DNA of 64,000 bases, taken from the NCBI GenBank assembly GCA_963556495.2, contig OY747713.1, positions 1,351,321 to 1,415,320 on the forward strand, given 5' to 3'. The notes under the pieces were generated by a model. It searched no databases. It worked only from the letters and a program-made list of their open reading frames with translations, and was not told where the DNA came from. The position numbers were made by a program, and so were the translations under genes. Source of the stretch: Valencia hispanica (Eukaryota; Chordata; Actinopteri; Cyprinodontiformes; Valenciidae). Positions 12,201 to 24,500 of the stretch are shown piece by piece (within the stretch, counting starts at the first letter, position 1; every line of letters begins with the position of its first letter).

Positions 12201-15200
12201 CCTGGTTCCCCTCCAGCTTCTGTTCCTGGTTCTTCTGCATGTTCTGTTTCTGGTTCCCCTCCAGGTTCTGCTCCTGGTTCTTCTGCATGCTCTGTTTCTG
12301 GTTCCCCTCCAGGTTCTGTTCCTGGTTCTTCTGCATGTTCTGTTTCTGGTTCCCCTCCAGGTTCTGTACCTGGTTCTTCTGCATGTTCTGTTTCTGGTTC
12401 CCCTCCAGGTTCTGTACCTGGTTCCTCTCCAGGTTCTCCGTTTTCTGCACTAGGTTCTCCTGGTTCGGATCCTGGTTCCTCTCTTGTTTCTTCAGAAGGT
12501 TCTTTTGCAGATTCTGTTCCTGGTTCCTCTACAGATTCCGCTCCTGGTTCTGCATCTGGTTCTCCTGGTTCAGATCCTGGTTTTTCTGCAGGTTCTTTTC
12601 CTGGTTCCTCTCCAGGTTCTGTTCCTGGTTCTTCTTCATGTTCTGTTCCTGGTTCCCCTCCAGATTCTGTTCCTGGTTCTTCTGCATGTTCTGTTTCTGG
12701 ATCCCCTCCAGGTTCTGTTCCTGGTTCTTCTGCATGTTCTGTTTCTGGTTCCCCTCCAGGTTCTGCTCCTGGTTCTTGTGCATGCTCTGTTTCAGGTTCC
12801 CCTCCAGGTTCTGTTCCTGGTTCCTCTCCAGGTTCTCCGTTTTCTGCACTAGGTTCTCCTTGTTCTGATCCTGGTTCCTCTCTTGTTTCTTCAGAAGGTT
12901 CTTTTGCAGGTTCTATTCCTGATTCCTTTCCAGGTTCTGTTCCTGGTCCTGTTTCAGGTTCTCCTTGCTCTTTTTCTGGTACTTCTCCAGGTTCCTTTCC
13001 TGGTTCTTCTGCACCTTCTTCTCCTGGTTTTTCTCCAGGTTCTGTTTCTGGTTCCTCTCCAGGTTCTGATCCTGGTTCTTCTGCAGATTCTGTTTCTGTT
13101 TCAGGTTCTGATCCTGGTTCTTCTGAATGTTCTGTTTCTGGTCCCCCTCCAGGTTCTGTTCCTGGTTCTTCTGCAGGTTCAGATCCTGATTCCTCTCCAG
13201 GTTCCGCTCCTTGTGCTGCATTTGGTTCTCCTGGTTCAGATCCTGGTTCTTCTGCAGGTTCTGTTCCTGGTTCCTCCCCAGGTTCTGATCCTGGTTCTTC
13301 TGCATGTTCGTTTCCATGTTCTTCTGAAGGCTCATCTGCAGATTCTGATCCTGGTTCTTCTGAAGGTTCTTCTGCAGGTTTTGATCCTGGTTCTTCTGAA
13401 GGTTCTTCAGTGGGTTCTGTTCCTGGTTCCCCTCCAGGTTCTCCATTTTCTGCACTAGGTTCTCCTGGTTCTGCTTCAGGTTCTATTCCTGGTTTCTCTC
13501 CAGGTTCCGCTCCTGGTTCTGCATCTGGTTCTCCTGGTTTAGATCCTGGTTCTTCTGCACTTTCTTCTCCTGGTTTTTCTCCAGGTTCTGTTTCTGGTTC
13601 CTCTCCAGGTTCTGATCCTGGTTCTTCTGCATGTTCTGTTCCTGGTGCTGTTTCAGGTTCTCCTGGTTCTGCTCCAGGTTCTGTTCCTGGCTCTTCCCCT
13701 GGTTCTTTTGCAGGTTTTGCTCCTGGTCCTGTTTCAGGTTCTCCTGGTTCTGTTTCTGGTTCTTCTCCAGGTTCTGATCCTGGTTCTTCTGCATGTTCTG
13801 TTCCTGATTCTGTTTTAGGTTCTCCTGGTTCTGCATCAGGTTTTCCTGGTTCTGCTCCTGGTTCTTCCACAGGTCCAGACCCTGGTTCCTCTCCAGGTTC
13901 TGCTCCTGGTTCTTCTGCAGGTTCTTTTCCTGGTTCTTCCGCACGTTCTTCTCCTGGTTCTGCTCTTGTTTTTTCTCCTGGTTCTGCATCAGGTTCTCCT
14001 GGTTCTGCTCCTGATTCGTCTGCAGGTTCCCTTCCTGGTTCTGCTCCTGGTTCCTCTCCAGGTTCTGCTCCTGGTTCCTCTCCAGGTTCTGCTCCTGGTT
14101 CTTCTGCAGGTTCCTTTCTTGGTTGTTCCACATGTTCTTCTCCTGGTTCTGCTCCTGGTTTTTCTCCAGGTTCTGATCCTGGTTCTTCTGCATGTTCTGT
14201 TCCTGATTCTGTTTTAGGTTCTCCTGGTTCTGCATCAGGTTTTCCTGGTTCTGCTCCTGGTTCTTCCACAGGTCCAGATCCTGGTTCTGCTCCTGGTTCT
14301 TCTGCAGGTTCCTTTCCAGGTTCTTCCGCACGTTCTTCTCCTGGGTCTGCTCTTGTTTTTTCTCCTGGTTCTGCATCAAGTTCTCCTGGTTCTGTTCCTG
14401 GTTCTCCTGCATGTTCTGTTCCTGGTTCTCTTTCAGGTTCTCCTGACTCTGCATCAGGTTCTCCTTTTTCTGACCCTGGTTTTTCTGCAGGTTTTGTTCC
14501 TGGTTCTGCTTCAGGCTCTCCTGGCTCTGCTCCTGGTTCTGTTCTTGGTTCCTCTCCAGGTTCAGATGCTGGTTCTTCTGCAGCTTCTGTTCCTGGTTCT
14601 TCTCTAGGTTCTTTTGTAGGTTTTGTTCCTGGTTCTGCATCAGGTTTTCCTGGTTCTGCTCCTGGTTCTTCCACAGGTCCAGATCCTGGTTCCTCTCCTG
14701 GCTCTGCTCCTGGTTCTTCTGCAGGTTCCTTTCCTGGTTCTTCCGCACGTTCTTCTCCTGGTTCTGCTTTTGTTATTTCTCCTGGTCCTGCTTCAGGCTC
14801 TCCTGGCTCTGCTCCTGGTTCTCCTGCATGTTCTCTTTCAAGTTCTCCTGACTCTGCATCAGGTTCTCCTTTTTCTGACCCTGGTTCTTCTGCAGGTTTT
14901 GTTCCTGGTTCTCTTTCAGGTTCTCCTGACTCTGCATCAGGTTCTCCTTTTTCTGACCCTGGTTCTTCTGCAGGTTTTGTTCCTGGTTCTGCTTCAGGCT
15001 CTCCTGGCTCTGCTCCTGGTTCTGTTCTTGGTTCCTCTCCAGGTTCCTTTCCTGGTTCTTCCACATGTTCTTCTCCTGGTTCTGCTCTTGTTTTTTCTCC
15101 TTGTTCTGCATCAGGTTCTCCTGGTTCTGTTCCTGGTTCTCCTGCATGTTCTGTTTCAGGTTCTCCTGACTCTGCATCAGGTTCTCCTTTTTCTGACCCT

Positions 15201-16882
15201 GGTTCTTCTGCAGGTTTTGTTCCTGGTTCTGCTTCAGGCTCTCCTGGCTCTGCTCCTGGTTCTGTTCTTGGTTCCTCTCCAGGTTCAGATGCTGGTTCTT
15301 CTGCAGGTTCCTTTCCTGGTTCTTCCACATGTTCTTCTCCTGGTTCTGCTCCTGGTTTTTCTCCAGGTTCTGTTTCTGGTTCTATTCCTGGTTCCTTTCC
15401 AGGTTCTGTTCTTGAATCCTCTCCAGGTTCTCCTGGTTCGGCTCCATGTTCTCCTGGTTCTTCTGTAGGTTCCTCTTCATATTCTGTTCCAGGTTCCTCT
15501 CCTGGTTCTGATTGTGGTTTTTCAGTCCCTGGTCCAGATTCTGCTTGTTCTGCTTCCGGCTCTCCTGGTTCCCCTCCTGGTTCTGTTAATGTTCCTGCTT
15601 CGGGTTGTTCTGGTTCTGCTCCTGGTTCTTGGAGGGGTGAACAAGAACATAATCAGGATGTGACCGGTCATTAAACCGGGTATTAAATCAGCTGTGGGTT
15701 CTGATTGTTAATCTGGTTCACATTCTCTAGTATAGAAGATGCAATAGGTTCTGGTTCTAAGTGTATACCAGGTCTGGGTTCTGGTTCATCCCTGTGATTT
15801 TTCTTCTTCTGGGCCTGTGCATCTCTATGTTTTGCGTTCTGACTCACCTGCTGAACCCGGTGGTCCTGTTTCTGGTCCAGGTGGACATGGTTCTGGTCCT
15901 GGTTCTTCTGGCCCCCCAGGACGGCCAGCGGCCGGCCCACAGCCACAGACTCCCAGCTGGATGATGTCTCTGATCAGGTCGGCACTAGGGAAGTCCATAA
16001 TGAGGACGCCTACGCAGCCGGCGCCGGACCTCCCCTTCCGGTTCCTCACCAAGTCGCTGAGCTGCGGGTTGATGGACCGGGCCAGGGTCTTCTGCTGCTG
16101 GACCCTCCCGGCGGCGGTCTCAGTCAGGAGGATGTAATGGCCGCAGAGATGCCGCCTGATGTGTTTTATTTTTCCTTCAACGTCTTTTAGCTTGTTGGAC
16201 TCAAAGAAATGTGATTTATGGTTCTCTGTTCCCACTGGGAACCTCACGTTCTGCAGGAAGATGATCTTCCCCCGGACCTGCTTGAGTTCTGGTACCGACA
16301 CTTTTTTCCAGATTCTTCTTTCAAACTTCTCCATCAGCTTCTTCACCATGCGCGCCACCTTGTCTTTGTAAAGTCCATGTGGCGTCACCTTCATCAGCAC
16401 AGCCTCACTGCGGTGCGAGTCCAGGAAGTCCAGAACCTTCCTGAAGACCGCGGCTAAGGTGGTTCCCTGGGAGAAGATCATTCTGGAATCTACAACGCTG
16501 ACCTGCGTGCTGAAGGGTAAGTAGATCCCAACATGGATGTCAAGATACCGAACTCCAGCTCTCAGCTGCTTTTCCAGAGTCCAAACCTGAGATACGGCGA
16601 GCACTCCTCCTGTTAACGCCAGGCTGTCGTGAGTTCCGGGAATGGCGATGGCTGAGACGGGAATGTCATCCGGGATGGACCTCATCCAGTCCTTGTGGAA
16701 AAGACTGGAATCCAGGTTTGGCTTGTCGTTAAAGCCTCTCTCTGCTCTCACACAGGAGGTCAATCTGGAGAAGGAAACGGTTGACACATGGAGAGATCAT
16801 GTTGGACCAGAGAGTTATTGTTTGTCGAATATGACGGCAGAACTTACAGGGAGAAAACCCAGAGGTGGTGGTGGATCTCCAT
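9254..16882 (-). CDS. Secreted PI-PLC X-domain protein with giant Glu/Pro/Gly-rich repeat tail
   Basis: Three-exon model: 16882-16848, 16764-15848, 15627-9254, joined length 7,326 nt = 2,441 codons plus stop. Exon 1 encodes a signal peptide completed by exon 2 (Met-Glu-Ile..., predicted cleavage after VRA, residue 19). Donors GTAAGT and GTGAGT and pyrimidine-rich acceptors agree in phase (2 and 1). Residues about 38-282 form a bacterial-type PI-PLC X domain: IPGTHDS with His57, VRYLDIHV at 83-90, and an end near MDFPSADLIRDIIQL. Aligned by memory to Bacillus PI-PLC, the first catalytic His is kept, but the DIR arginine is His89 and the YHG histidine is replaced in VVDSRM (102-107), so catalysis is doubtful. 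The remaining ~2,150 residues are tandem EPGTEPAEEPG-like repeats with a unique basic end (WRVRHCHRGR). The nearest relatives are fish 1-phosphatidylinositol phosphodiesterase-like proteins. Expression is unproven. Confidence 0.72.
9330..15627 (-). repeat. 6.3-kb coding tandem repeat (GAACCAGGA-type) with ~399-bp higher-order units
   Basis: On the minus strand the basic words are GAACCAGGA, GAAGAACCAGGA, ACAGAACCTGCA and close variants. In the coding register they give EPG, EEPG and TEPA. Higher-order structure is visible from a marker (plus-strand TTTCTTCAGAAGGTTCTTTTGC) near 10573, 11020, 11419, 11674, 12085, 12484 and 12883, i.e. spacings of 447, 399, 255, 411, 399 and 399 bp, all multiples of three. 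Among the minus frames only the EPG frame is open throughout; the Asn/Gln frame is cut by TAG in most higher-order units. The plus strand is also open in one frame (Gly/Ser/Pro), a by-product of composition. The minus strand is purine-rich. Confidence 0.93.
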
Positions 16883-18586
16883 GCTGGTTTCTGTGGTTGA
16901 ACTGGAACCCAGTCGAGTCCGGATATCAGGATTTGTCCAGGTTTTTCTTTAAGATGTCCTCATATTGTGCAGTCAGCAGTCTCCGGTGAGCACGACTGTC
17001 TCAATAATGTAATTGTCTGCTGAACAGAGAGCTGCTCTGGGAGATAAAGGAACATTTGCATGTTTCTACTCTAATCTATTCTTCTAACTGCGGAGGACAG
17101 AGAGACAGACGTCCTAAAGGGACGAACGGATCGTCACAGTTTGGATAGTAAAATGTGGCTCAGCAGATGGTTGGAGAGGCTCTCCACCAGGTTCTTCTTT
17201 GTTGCAGTCACACCATGGTTGTTTCACATATCTGCACTAAATGGAAATAATCTGGTTTGGTCAAAAAGACGTCAGCTTTTTGGAAAAGCAACTTGGAAAT
17301 TTGGACTCCTGGTCTCCCGATTAAAGTTCAAAATGTATGAAGAGTTGATTGGAGTCAAAGGGAAAGGTTATCTGGCCTAATCATGCCAGAACCACCACTA
17401 CGGTATAAGTCGTCACCTTTCAATGTTCCAAAATCTGTCTGTTGTCTCACTGGACCTCCGCAGGTGTGTGCTTCTCAACTCTTTTTCTTGACTCGTCTGA
17501 GGGGCCAAAGAACTGTCCGCCACAGGCGCGGTTGGTTCTGGACCAGACTGCAGAACATCTCACTGGTTCCTCACTTTGAATCAAGAACTGGGCTGGATAA
17601 GAAGAGAGAACGCCCTAAGTGGCAGTGGACACATATGGGAGGTGCATGGTAATCTTGACTCTCTTTGTTTGCTGGCAGGAGGAGACAACGCGGCTTAATC
17701 CTGGATGGCGTTTAGGACTGCTGCCCGGAGGGAGTGGAGGTTGTGTTCTTCCAGATTTCTGACCAGCGGTTGGTGAGATGTGAAGGAGGGTGGTCCTACT
17801 GGGTTTTACCACAACCAGGACTGACCGTCAGGCATTAAGGTGACATCTGCCAGATCATTTTAAGATGGCTACCAGATGAGGAGACAAGGAACGGGTTTGA
17901 GAGGCCTCAGCATGGCCACCTAGAGGGGGAGGGGGACTCCAGGTTATCGAGGTAAATCATCCAGAATATGATTGATGGAACATGAACTCAGCTCTCCTTT
18001 CAGCTGTGTGAGCTTTCTGGGAAGGAGTCATCAAGAGGGGCTGATCAGCCAATCAGAAGCAGAGGTAATGTGAGAGATACTTTATGCTAGAGAGCTAGCA
18101 TGAACCAACGAGTCCAACAAGGTTAGAGGAGGTGAAAGGTCAAACCTGAGGTGTTTGTGTTAATCCCCTGCAGCCGTTATGGGATTTTAATTTTTTATTT
18201 ACCATGTAAGAGCGATCTTTAGACTCTGACATTGTGACGCACGGCTGTACAGAGTCCAGGATGCTGTAGAAACATGCTTTCTTCAAGCCTTCCCATGTTT
18301 TTAGCATGTTTGGCTGCTGTTTAAGCCTGCAGCTTTCCCTCTGGGGCAGGTTATACTCTGTGTCGTCTTTATCCCATCCAATCAGCTTGAGGCTGACCTC
18401 TGCTGATCCTCTTCCTGACCACCTGTTGCATCTTAGTGTGAAGCTGCAGAAGCTGAATCAGTTTAGCCACTAACATGGACTCAGTCACAGAATCTGGAGC
18501 TCGGATGACCGGACCTCACCTCAGCTGCTTCTAACGCTGACCTCTGACCCGTTTGGAGGAGCTAGCCCTGCCTCAGTTTGACCAGG
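16883..18586. other. Spacer between divergent PI-PLC gene and oscp1
   Basis: The two genes are head to head, so both promoters should lie here. ORFs of 60-90 codons in this stretch (for example 17141-17380 and 17383-17652) resemble nothing I know and lack splice or domain support. I see no clear TATA box or recognised binding site. Confidence 0.45.
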
Positions 18587-21500
18587 ATGTCTGTGAGGAC
18601 TCTGCCCCTGGTCTTCATTAACCTGGGTGGAGAAATGCTTTACATCCTCGACCAACGCCTGCGAGCCCTCAACACATCTGAGGACAAATCAGAGAAAGGT
18701 AGGCATACCTGGCAGGTGTGGTGGGCGTGGTTAGAGCTTCAGCTGATGGAGTTCAGCTTCTTCATTAACAACTCTTCTTCTTCTGTTTCATGGAAACCAT
18801 CACCACCCTGCAGGAGTTTGGTCAGAACGCGACAGAAAGCGAGGTATCAGAGAACCCTCCTCCTGTAGGAACTTAGTTCTGTCGTCTCTACCAAAAGTTC
18901 CTGCAGTGACACAAATAATTTTCAGATTTTCAGGCTTAATATTCACAGAGTTGCTCCTCCTCTTCTTCCTTCTTCTTCTTCCCAACTTCTGGAATTCTCT
19001 CTGACCTTCTGGACCAAACCCTGACTGGTGGAGAGCCGTTCTTATCTTCTCAGTGCCTGGAGTCGGGTTATGGTTCTCCACCTCTTTGAGAACTGACCAC
19101 AGGTTCTCATGGGGTTCATATCTGGAGAGCTGCTGATGATGTGGACATCCACTGATCCACATCATCCCCAGATGCTCCTGGATTGTTGGGAGGACTGGGA
19201 GGACTGGATCGGACCAGGATGCCTCACTGATAGGTCCATCCAGAACTCATGGAGCCTCTTAGCTGTTCTTTTGTCTAGAACAGAGGTGGCGTCTTTGCTG
19301 CTCTTCTTCTTCAGCTCACTATGCCTGCAGATGAGCTCACCTCCACCTGCTGCAAGCTCTGCACTGGTGGCACCATGTCTCTACAGCGCCCTCCTCAGGA
19401 GGAGACAGTCTTCCCGCTTGGTGGACCCTCTGGGATGTCCTGAATCTTTTTGTCTGCAACCGAGCTTCTCTGTCTGATGTTCTCGATGCTCCAGAAAGCT
19501 GTTCCTCCAGCTGGGATGTTCTCAGCAGCAGCATCCTGCAGGTGAGGCGGTTCTGATGCGAACTGGAACCGTTGGTTCTTCACCATCAGAACAAAGATTT
19601 CAGCAGATCATCTAACTGATGGAGGGATTTCAGGTTCTCCTGCTGATGATCGTCTGACGATGCCGATGTGAAATTAGTTCATCAGTTGGGGCTGAGATGT
19701 TCTGAGCAGGTTGAATTTTTGTGTCTAGCATATTTTAGATGTTAATTATGAACCCTGGAGACGTTCAGAGAGAATAAATGTGAATCTAGATGATCCAGCC
19801 TCCTGCTGGACCTCCTGAGACTCCCGTCTGGTCTGAGACTTTGTCTTTTTGTCTGAATCTTAGTTCTGAATGACATCGTTGGGACCATGTTCAGTAAATC
19901 CTTCATGGATGAACTCCTGAAACCTCAGCAGCTGTATTCCCACCGGACCATGAAAACAGTCCTGACCCGGTTGGCGCAGACCTCCATCATGAGGCTAAAC
20001 CCGGCCAGCATGGACAGGGTAGGTGGTGGGACCCACCGTGTCGGATGGTTTTATCCATATGATGCTGTTACCAGGAGGTTCTGTGTACAGTGGGTCGGTT
20101 CTGTTCAACGACCAGACGCACCAATGAGGAGGTGCAACATATGGAAAGAGAGAACCTTCTGGACCGCTCAGAACCAGGAGGAGCGCTCTCAAATGGATGT
20201 AGTTTGTTTGAGGTGCCAGTCAAAAAGTTAACAGCAATCATTTGGATTATGTTTCCTGTCATAAGATAAAAAAATGGGGGTTCATTTTTCAAACTCATAT
20301 TTGCATCCAAGTTATTTATTAATTTATAAACGTCACAGTTTCAAATAAATATTTAGTTAGCAGGCTAAACGTTTAATTTTAGTGAAATGGCAAAAGATAC
20401 TGAGGCTTTGGAGCTTGTGTCGCTCTTCCTGAAGGGGAGTGATTCCCAGTTTAACGTGACCGATGACGTTCAGAGCCGTTTCGCTTCATGCTTCAAAATG
20501 TTTTGAAGCTTTTCATTGGCTCATAGTGTTTCAATGCATTCTGAGCCAATGACGGCTTGACAGATTTGAGTGGTTTGGTGCCATCCCAGCTATGTAAGAT
20601 ACATCATTATGCATCAAAATGGGGTTGTGAGGAGACAGAGATTTGGAGAGTGAGAGTATTTTGGCAAGTTTCATGGCCAGAAGAGGAGCAGACTGAAGCC
20701 TGCAACAGTAGAAAAAATTATATTTCTCAATGAAAACCCGTGAAGACAAATAACTTGTCTGCATCTGTGAATAGTCATTCCAAATCAACCATACAAGTCC
20801 CCAAATGACAAAGCATTATCACTATTATAGCAAGGTTTCCTTAAAAACACTTCACACACAAAAAACAATGTTTCTGAATTCAAACACCAGGATCATTTGT
20901 AACGTAGGAAGGATTTCTAATCATGTTGGGGACTTTTAGCACAGTTTTAAATAAAGCCCAAAGCTGTAAATTAGGGATGGGCATAATTAATCGACGATCG
21001 ATTAATTGATCATTAAGAATTTCATCGATTACATTTTTTTAACCGATCAATTAACGCACGTTCTGTTGCATAGTGTGTGTTTTGAAGGAATGCAATAAAT
21101 GTTGCTATGTGGCCGTAATTAAACACTTGACCACATGAGGGCGATGACTGAAAATAAAACCCACAGGCCGAATCAGTTTCTTCCCAGTTTCTGTGTATTT
21201 CAAAAGTAGCAAAGTGTGGCGTGGGACCAGTTGGACTAAAAAAACAAACAAGCAAAAGTCTCGGTTCACTGCCAACACTGCAAAACTGTGTATAAGTATC
21301 TGAATGCAAAGAACGGTAGTCAGTGGAGCGCTCAAAGTTATTTTCTGCTCCGCTTTGTCTTACATCCTGAATTACGCATAGATGTTCCTCAATTTAAATA
21401 ACAACTAATAATGATGCGTTTCCACTGTTTCTCAAGTGATTTGGGATTTATTTGATTGTAAAAATTCACAATTAAAATGCCTACAAATTAGAAGTCGCTT

Positions 21501-24500
21501 ATATGACGTCACGGAGCTAACGCTAGCTAACGCTAGCAGCATGTAAAATCCTCACTGAGACGTTGTGGAGCTGCATGCTGACTCTCGCTGTACCGACTGT
21601 TTCTCCCCCAGCATAGCTCCACTTTCCACATTATGGTGGTTTTCTCCACGTTTAATGCTCTTCCTTCATCCTGGAGGAAGGAGGCGGAGCCAGCTAATCT
21701 CACCGCCATTCTTCTCCTCGCCCCATGGCAAATGGGGAGCCTAAGCCCCGCCCTTCTACTTCCGGTCTATGGGTCCCCTACTGCCAAACAGAAAAAATGA
21801 ATGAGAGTCAATGGAGCAATAAATTATTTTCTGATCCCGTTTGAAATGCGCCATGGATTGAACATATGATGTCCGTGAATTTTAAAGACACATTTTGATG
21901 CAGGGAAAACGGTCATTTTCGACCGGCGGCAAAAGTTATTTTAGGTTTGGTGTAAAAACACTTAGTGGACTACAACTGAAGAAGGAGAAGGAGAAAAATG
22001 GCGGTGGATCTTAAAGTGTAACTGAACCCCTGAAAAATCATAACCCCGCCCCCAGACAACATTTGAAAAATTCTACAAAGTGGGCGGTGCCAGGAAGCAC
22101 GGAGGGGCGTGGCCAAGTGTTGAGGAGCCGTATCACTTCAATCCGCCGGCTCGGGGCGTTGAGTCGGCGCTGCCCGAGGCCGGCGCTGCTGCTGAGGGAG
22201 AGAGAGACAGGATGGGTCCCGTCTCTGAGTGGTGATGCTAACATAGGCTAACGTTCAAACAGTATGTTAGCTATGCTAACTAAGTGCTAATGTGATAATA
22301 ATGGTAACCTGAAAAACGCAATCCCACTCGAAACTCGCCATGGGGGGCGGTATTAGTGATGTGTCGGTTGTGAACGAACCGTCTCTAAGAGCTAACTCTT
22401 TGAAGTGAACGATGGGAGCCAGTTTATTTATTTTTCATTCCCCCCCCCGCTTGTTTTGGTACATTTGGTACACATTGTTTTGCATTAATTTTGGTGATAC
22501 ATGCACTTTAAGCAACAGAAAATCTGAGGAGCCACTTGGGAGCCGAAAGAGTCGGCTCTTTATGGTGAGCCAAGCCAAAAGGACTGGCTCTCCAAAAACA
22601 GCTGGAATTCCCATCACTAGCCGGTATGTCTGATAGTTTTATCCCCAACGCCACGGGGCGTGTCTGTGAGACCATGGCTGCTGTGACACAGTCGATGCCT
22701 GTGATGTAGAGATGTACCGCTCTCCACCAATCACAACATTCAAATGCAGTAGCCACAGTTCAACCCAAAGGGGGCAGCATTAAGACGTTTTTAGACCAAA
22801 AAGTGTAGAATTAAACAAGTTTACACTCAAATGTAAATAAAACACCAGAAACTGAAAGACTGCATTGCAAAAAAAAGTTGTTTTGGGGTTCAGTTACCCT
22901 TTAAGTTTTATATTTCCACCAGTTCCTGCAGGATTCAACAGCAATGTATCGGTTTTTATGAGATTTTTTTATTATTTGAATGGAACCATTAATGATGACT
23001 GTAATTTTTGTAGTAAAATATAAAGTATAAATGGTAGTTTGTGGCTGTTTTCACCTTCTTGGTTCCAGTGGATCAACTAGATCTAGTAATAAAACTGGAT
23101 GTGTTAAAGTATGAAACATGTTGGAGTGTTTAGAATGATGGGACAGATTTATAAATCACAATATATCGTATCGTCTCCCCAGTATCGCCAGATTTTACCA
23201 ATACACATCCCTATTAAGTATACAGTGGCTTGCAAAAGTATTCGGCTCCTTGAACTTTTCCACATTTTGTCACATTACAGCCACAAACATGAATCAATTT
23301 TATTGGAATTCCAGGTGAAAGACCAAAACAAAGTGGTGTACACGTGAGAAGTGGAACGACAATCATACATGATTCCAAACATTTTTTACAAATAAATAAG
23401 TGAAAAGTGGGGTGTGCATAATTATTCAGCCCCCTGAGTCGATACTTTGTAGAACCACCTTTTGCTGCACTTCCAGCTGCCAGTCTTTTAGGGTTTGTCT
23501 CTACCAGCTTTGCACATCTACAGACTGAAATTCTTGCTCATTCTTCTTTGCAAAACAGCTCCAGCTCAGTCAGATTAGATGGACAGCGTTTGTGAACAGC
23601 AGCTTTCAGATCTTGCCACAGATTCTGGATTGGATTTAGATCTGGACTTTGACTGGGCCATTCTAACACATGGATATGTTTTGTTTTAAACCATTCCATT
23701 GTTGCCCTGGCTTTATGTTTAGGGTCGTTGTCCTGCTGGAAGGTGAACCTCCGCCCCAGTCTCAAGTCTTTTGCAGACTCCGAGAGGTTTTCTTCCAAGA
23801 TTGCCCTGTATTTGGCTCCATCCATCTTCCCATCAACTCTGACCAGCTTCCCTGTCCCTGCTGAAGAGAAGCACCCCCAGAGCATGATGCTGCCACCACC
23901 ATATGTGACAGTGGGGATGGTGTGTTCAGAGTGATGTGCAGTGTTAGTTCTGCATTTTGGTCTCATCTGACCAGAGCACCTTCCTCCACATGTTTGCTGT
24001 GTCCCCCACATGGCTTGTGGCAAACTGCAAACGGGACTTCTTATGGTTTTCTTTTAACAATGACTTTCTTCTTGCCACTCTTCCATAAAGGCCAACTTTG
24101 TGCAGTGCACCACTAATAGTTGTTCTATGGACAGATTCCCCCACCTGAGCTGTAGATCTCTGCAGCTCATCCAGAGTCACCATGGGCCTCTTGGCTGCAT
24201 TTCTGATCAGCGCTCTCCTTGTTCGGCCTGTGAGTTTAGGTGGACGGCCTTGTCTTGGTAGGTTTACAGTTGTGCCATACTCCTTCCATTTCTGAATGAT
24301 GGCTTGAACAGCGCTCCGTGGGATGTTCAAGGCTTGGGAAATCTTTTTGTAGCCTAAGCCTGCTTTAAATTCCTCAATAACTTTATCCCTGACCTGTCTG
24401 GTGTGTTCTTTGGACTTCATGGTGTTGTTGCTCCCAACATTCTCTTAGACAACCTCTGAGGCCGTCACAGGGCAGCTGTATTTGTACTGACATTAGATTA

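Noticed and set aside
10376..12868. Plus-strand 830-codon Phe/Trp/Cys-rich ORF, Leu/Val-rich ORFs and minus-strand Asn/Gln-rich ORFs
   Set aside because: These are other frames of the same tandem repeat. They start and stop with the higher-order unit and have no independent support.
9513..15674. Plus-strand ORF of 2,053 codons rich in Gly, Ser and Pro
   Set aside because: It is the antisense of the PI-PLC tail. It has no signal peptide, domain, splice partner or unique end, and its openness follows from repeat composition.
15683..15964. Short ORFs in the PI-PLC intron 2 region
   Set aside because: They overlap the predicted intron and exon 2 in other frames; no similarity.
17141..17652. Two plus-strand ORFs of 79 and 89 codons between the PI-PLC gene and oscp1
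   Set aside because: No recognised similarity, no splice sites in phase, and length expected by chance in this composition.
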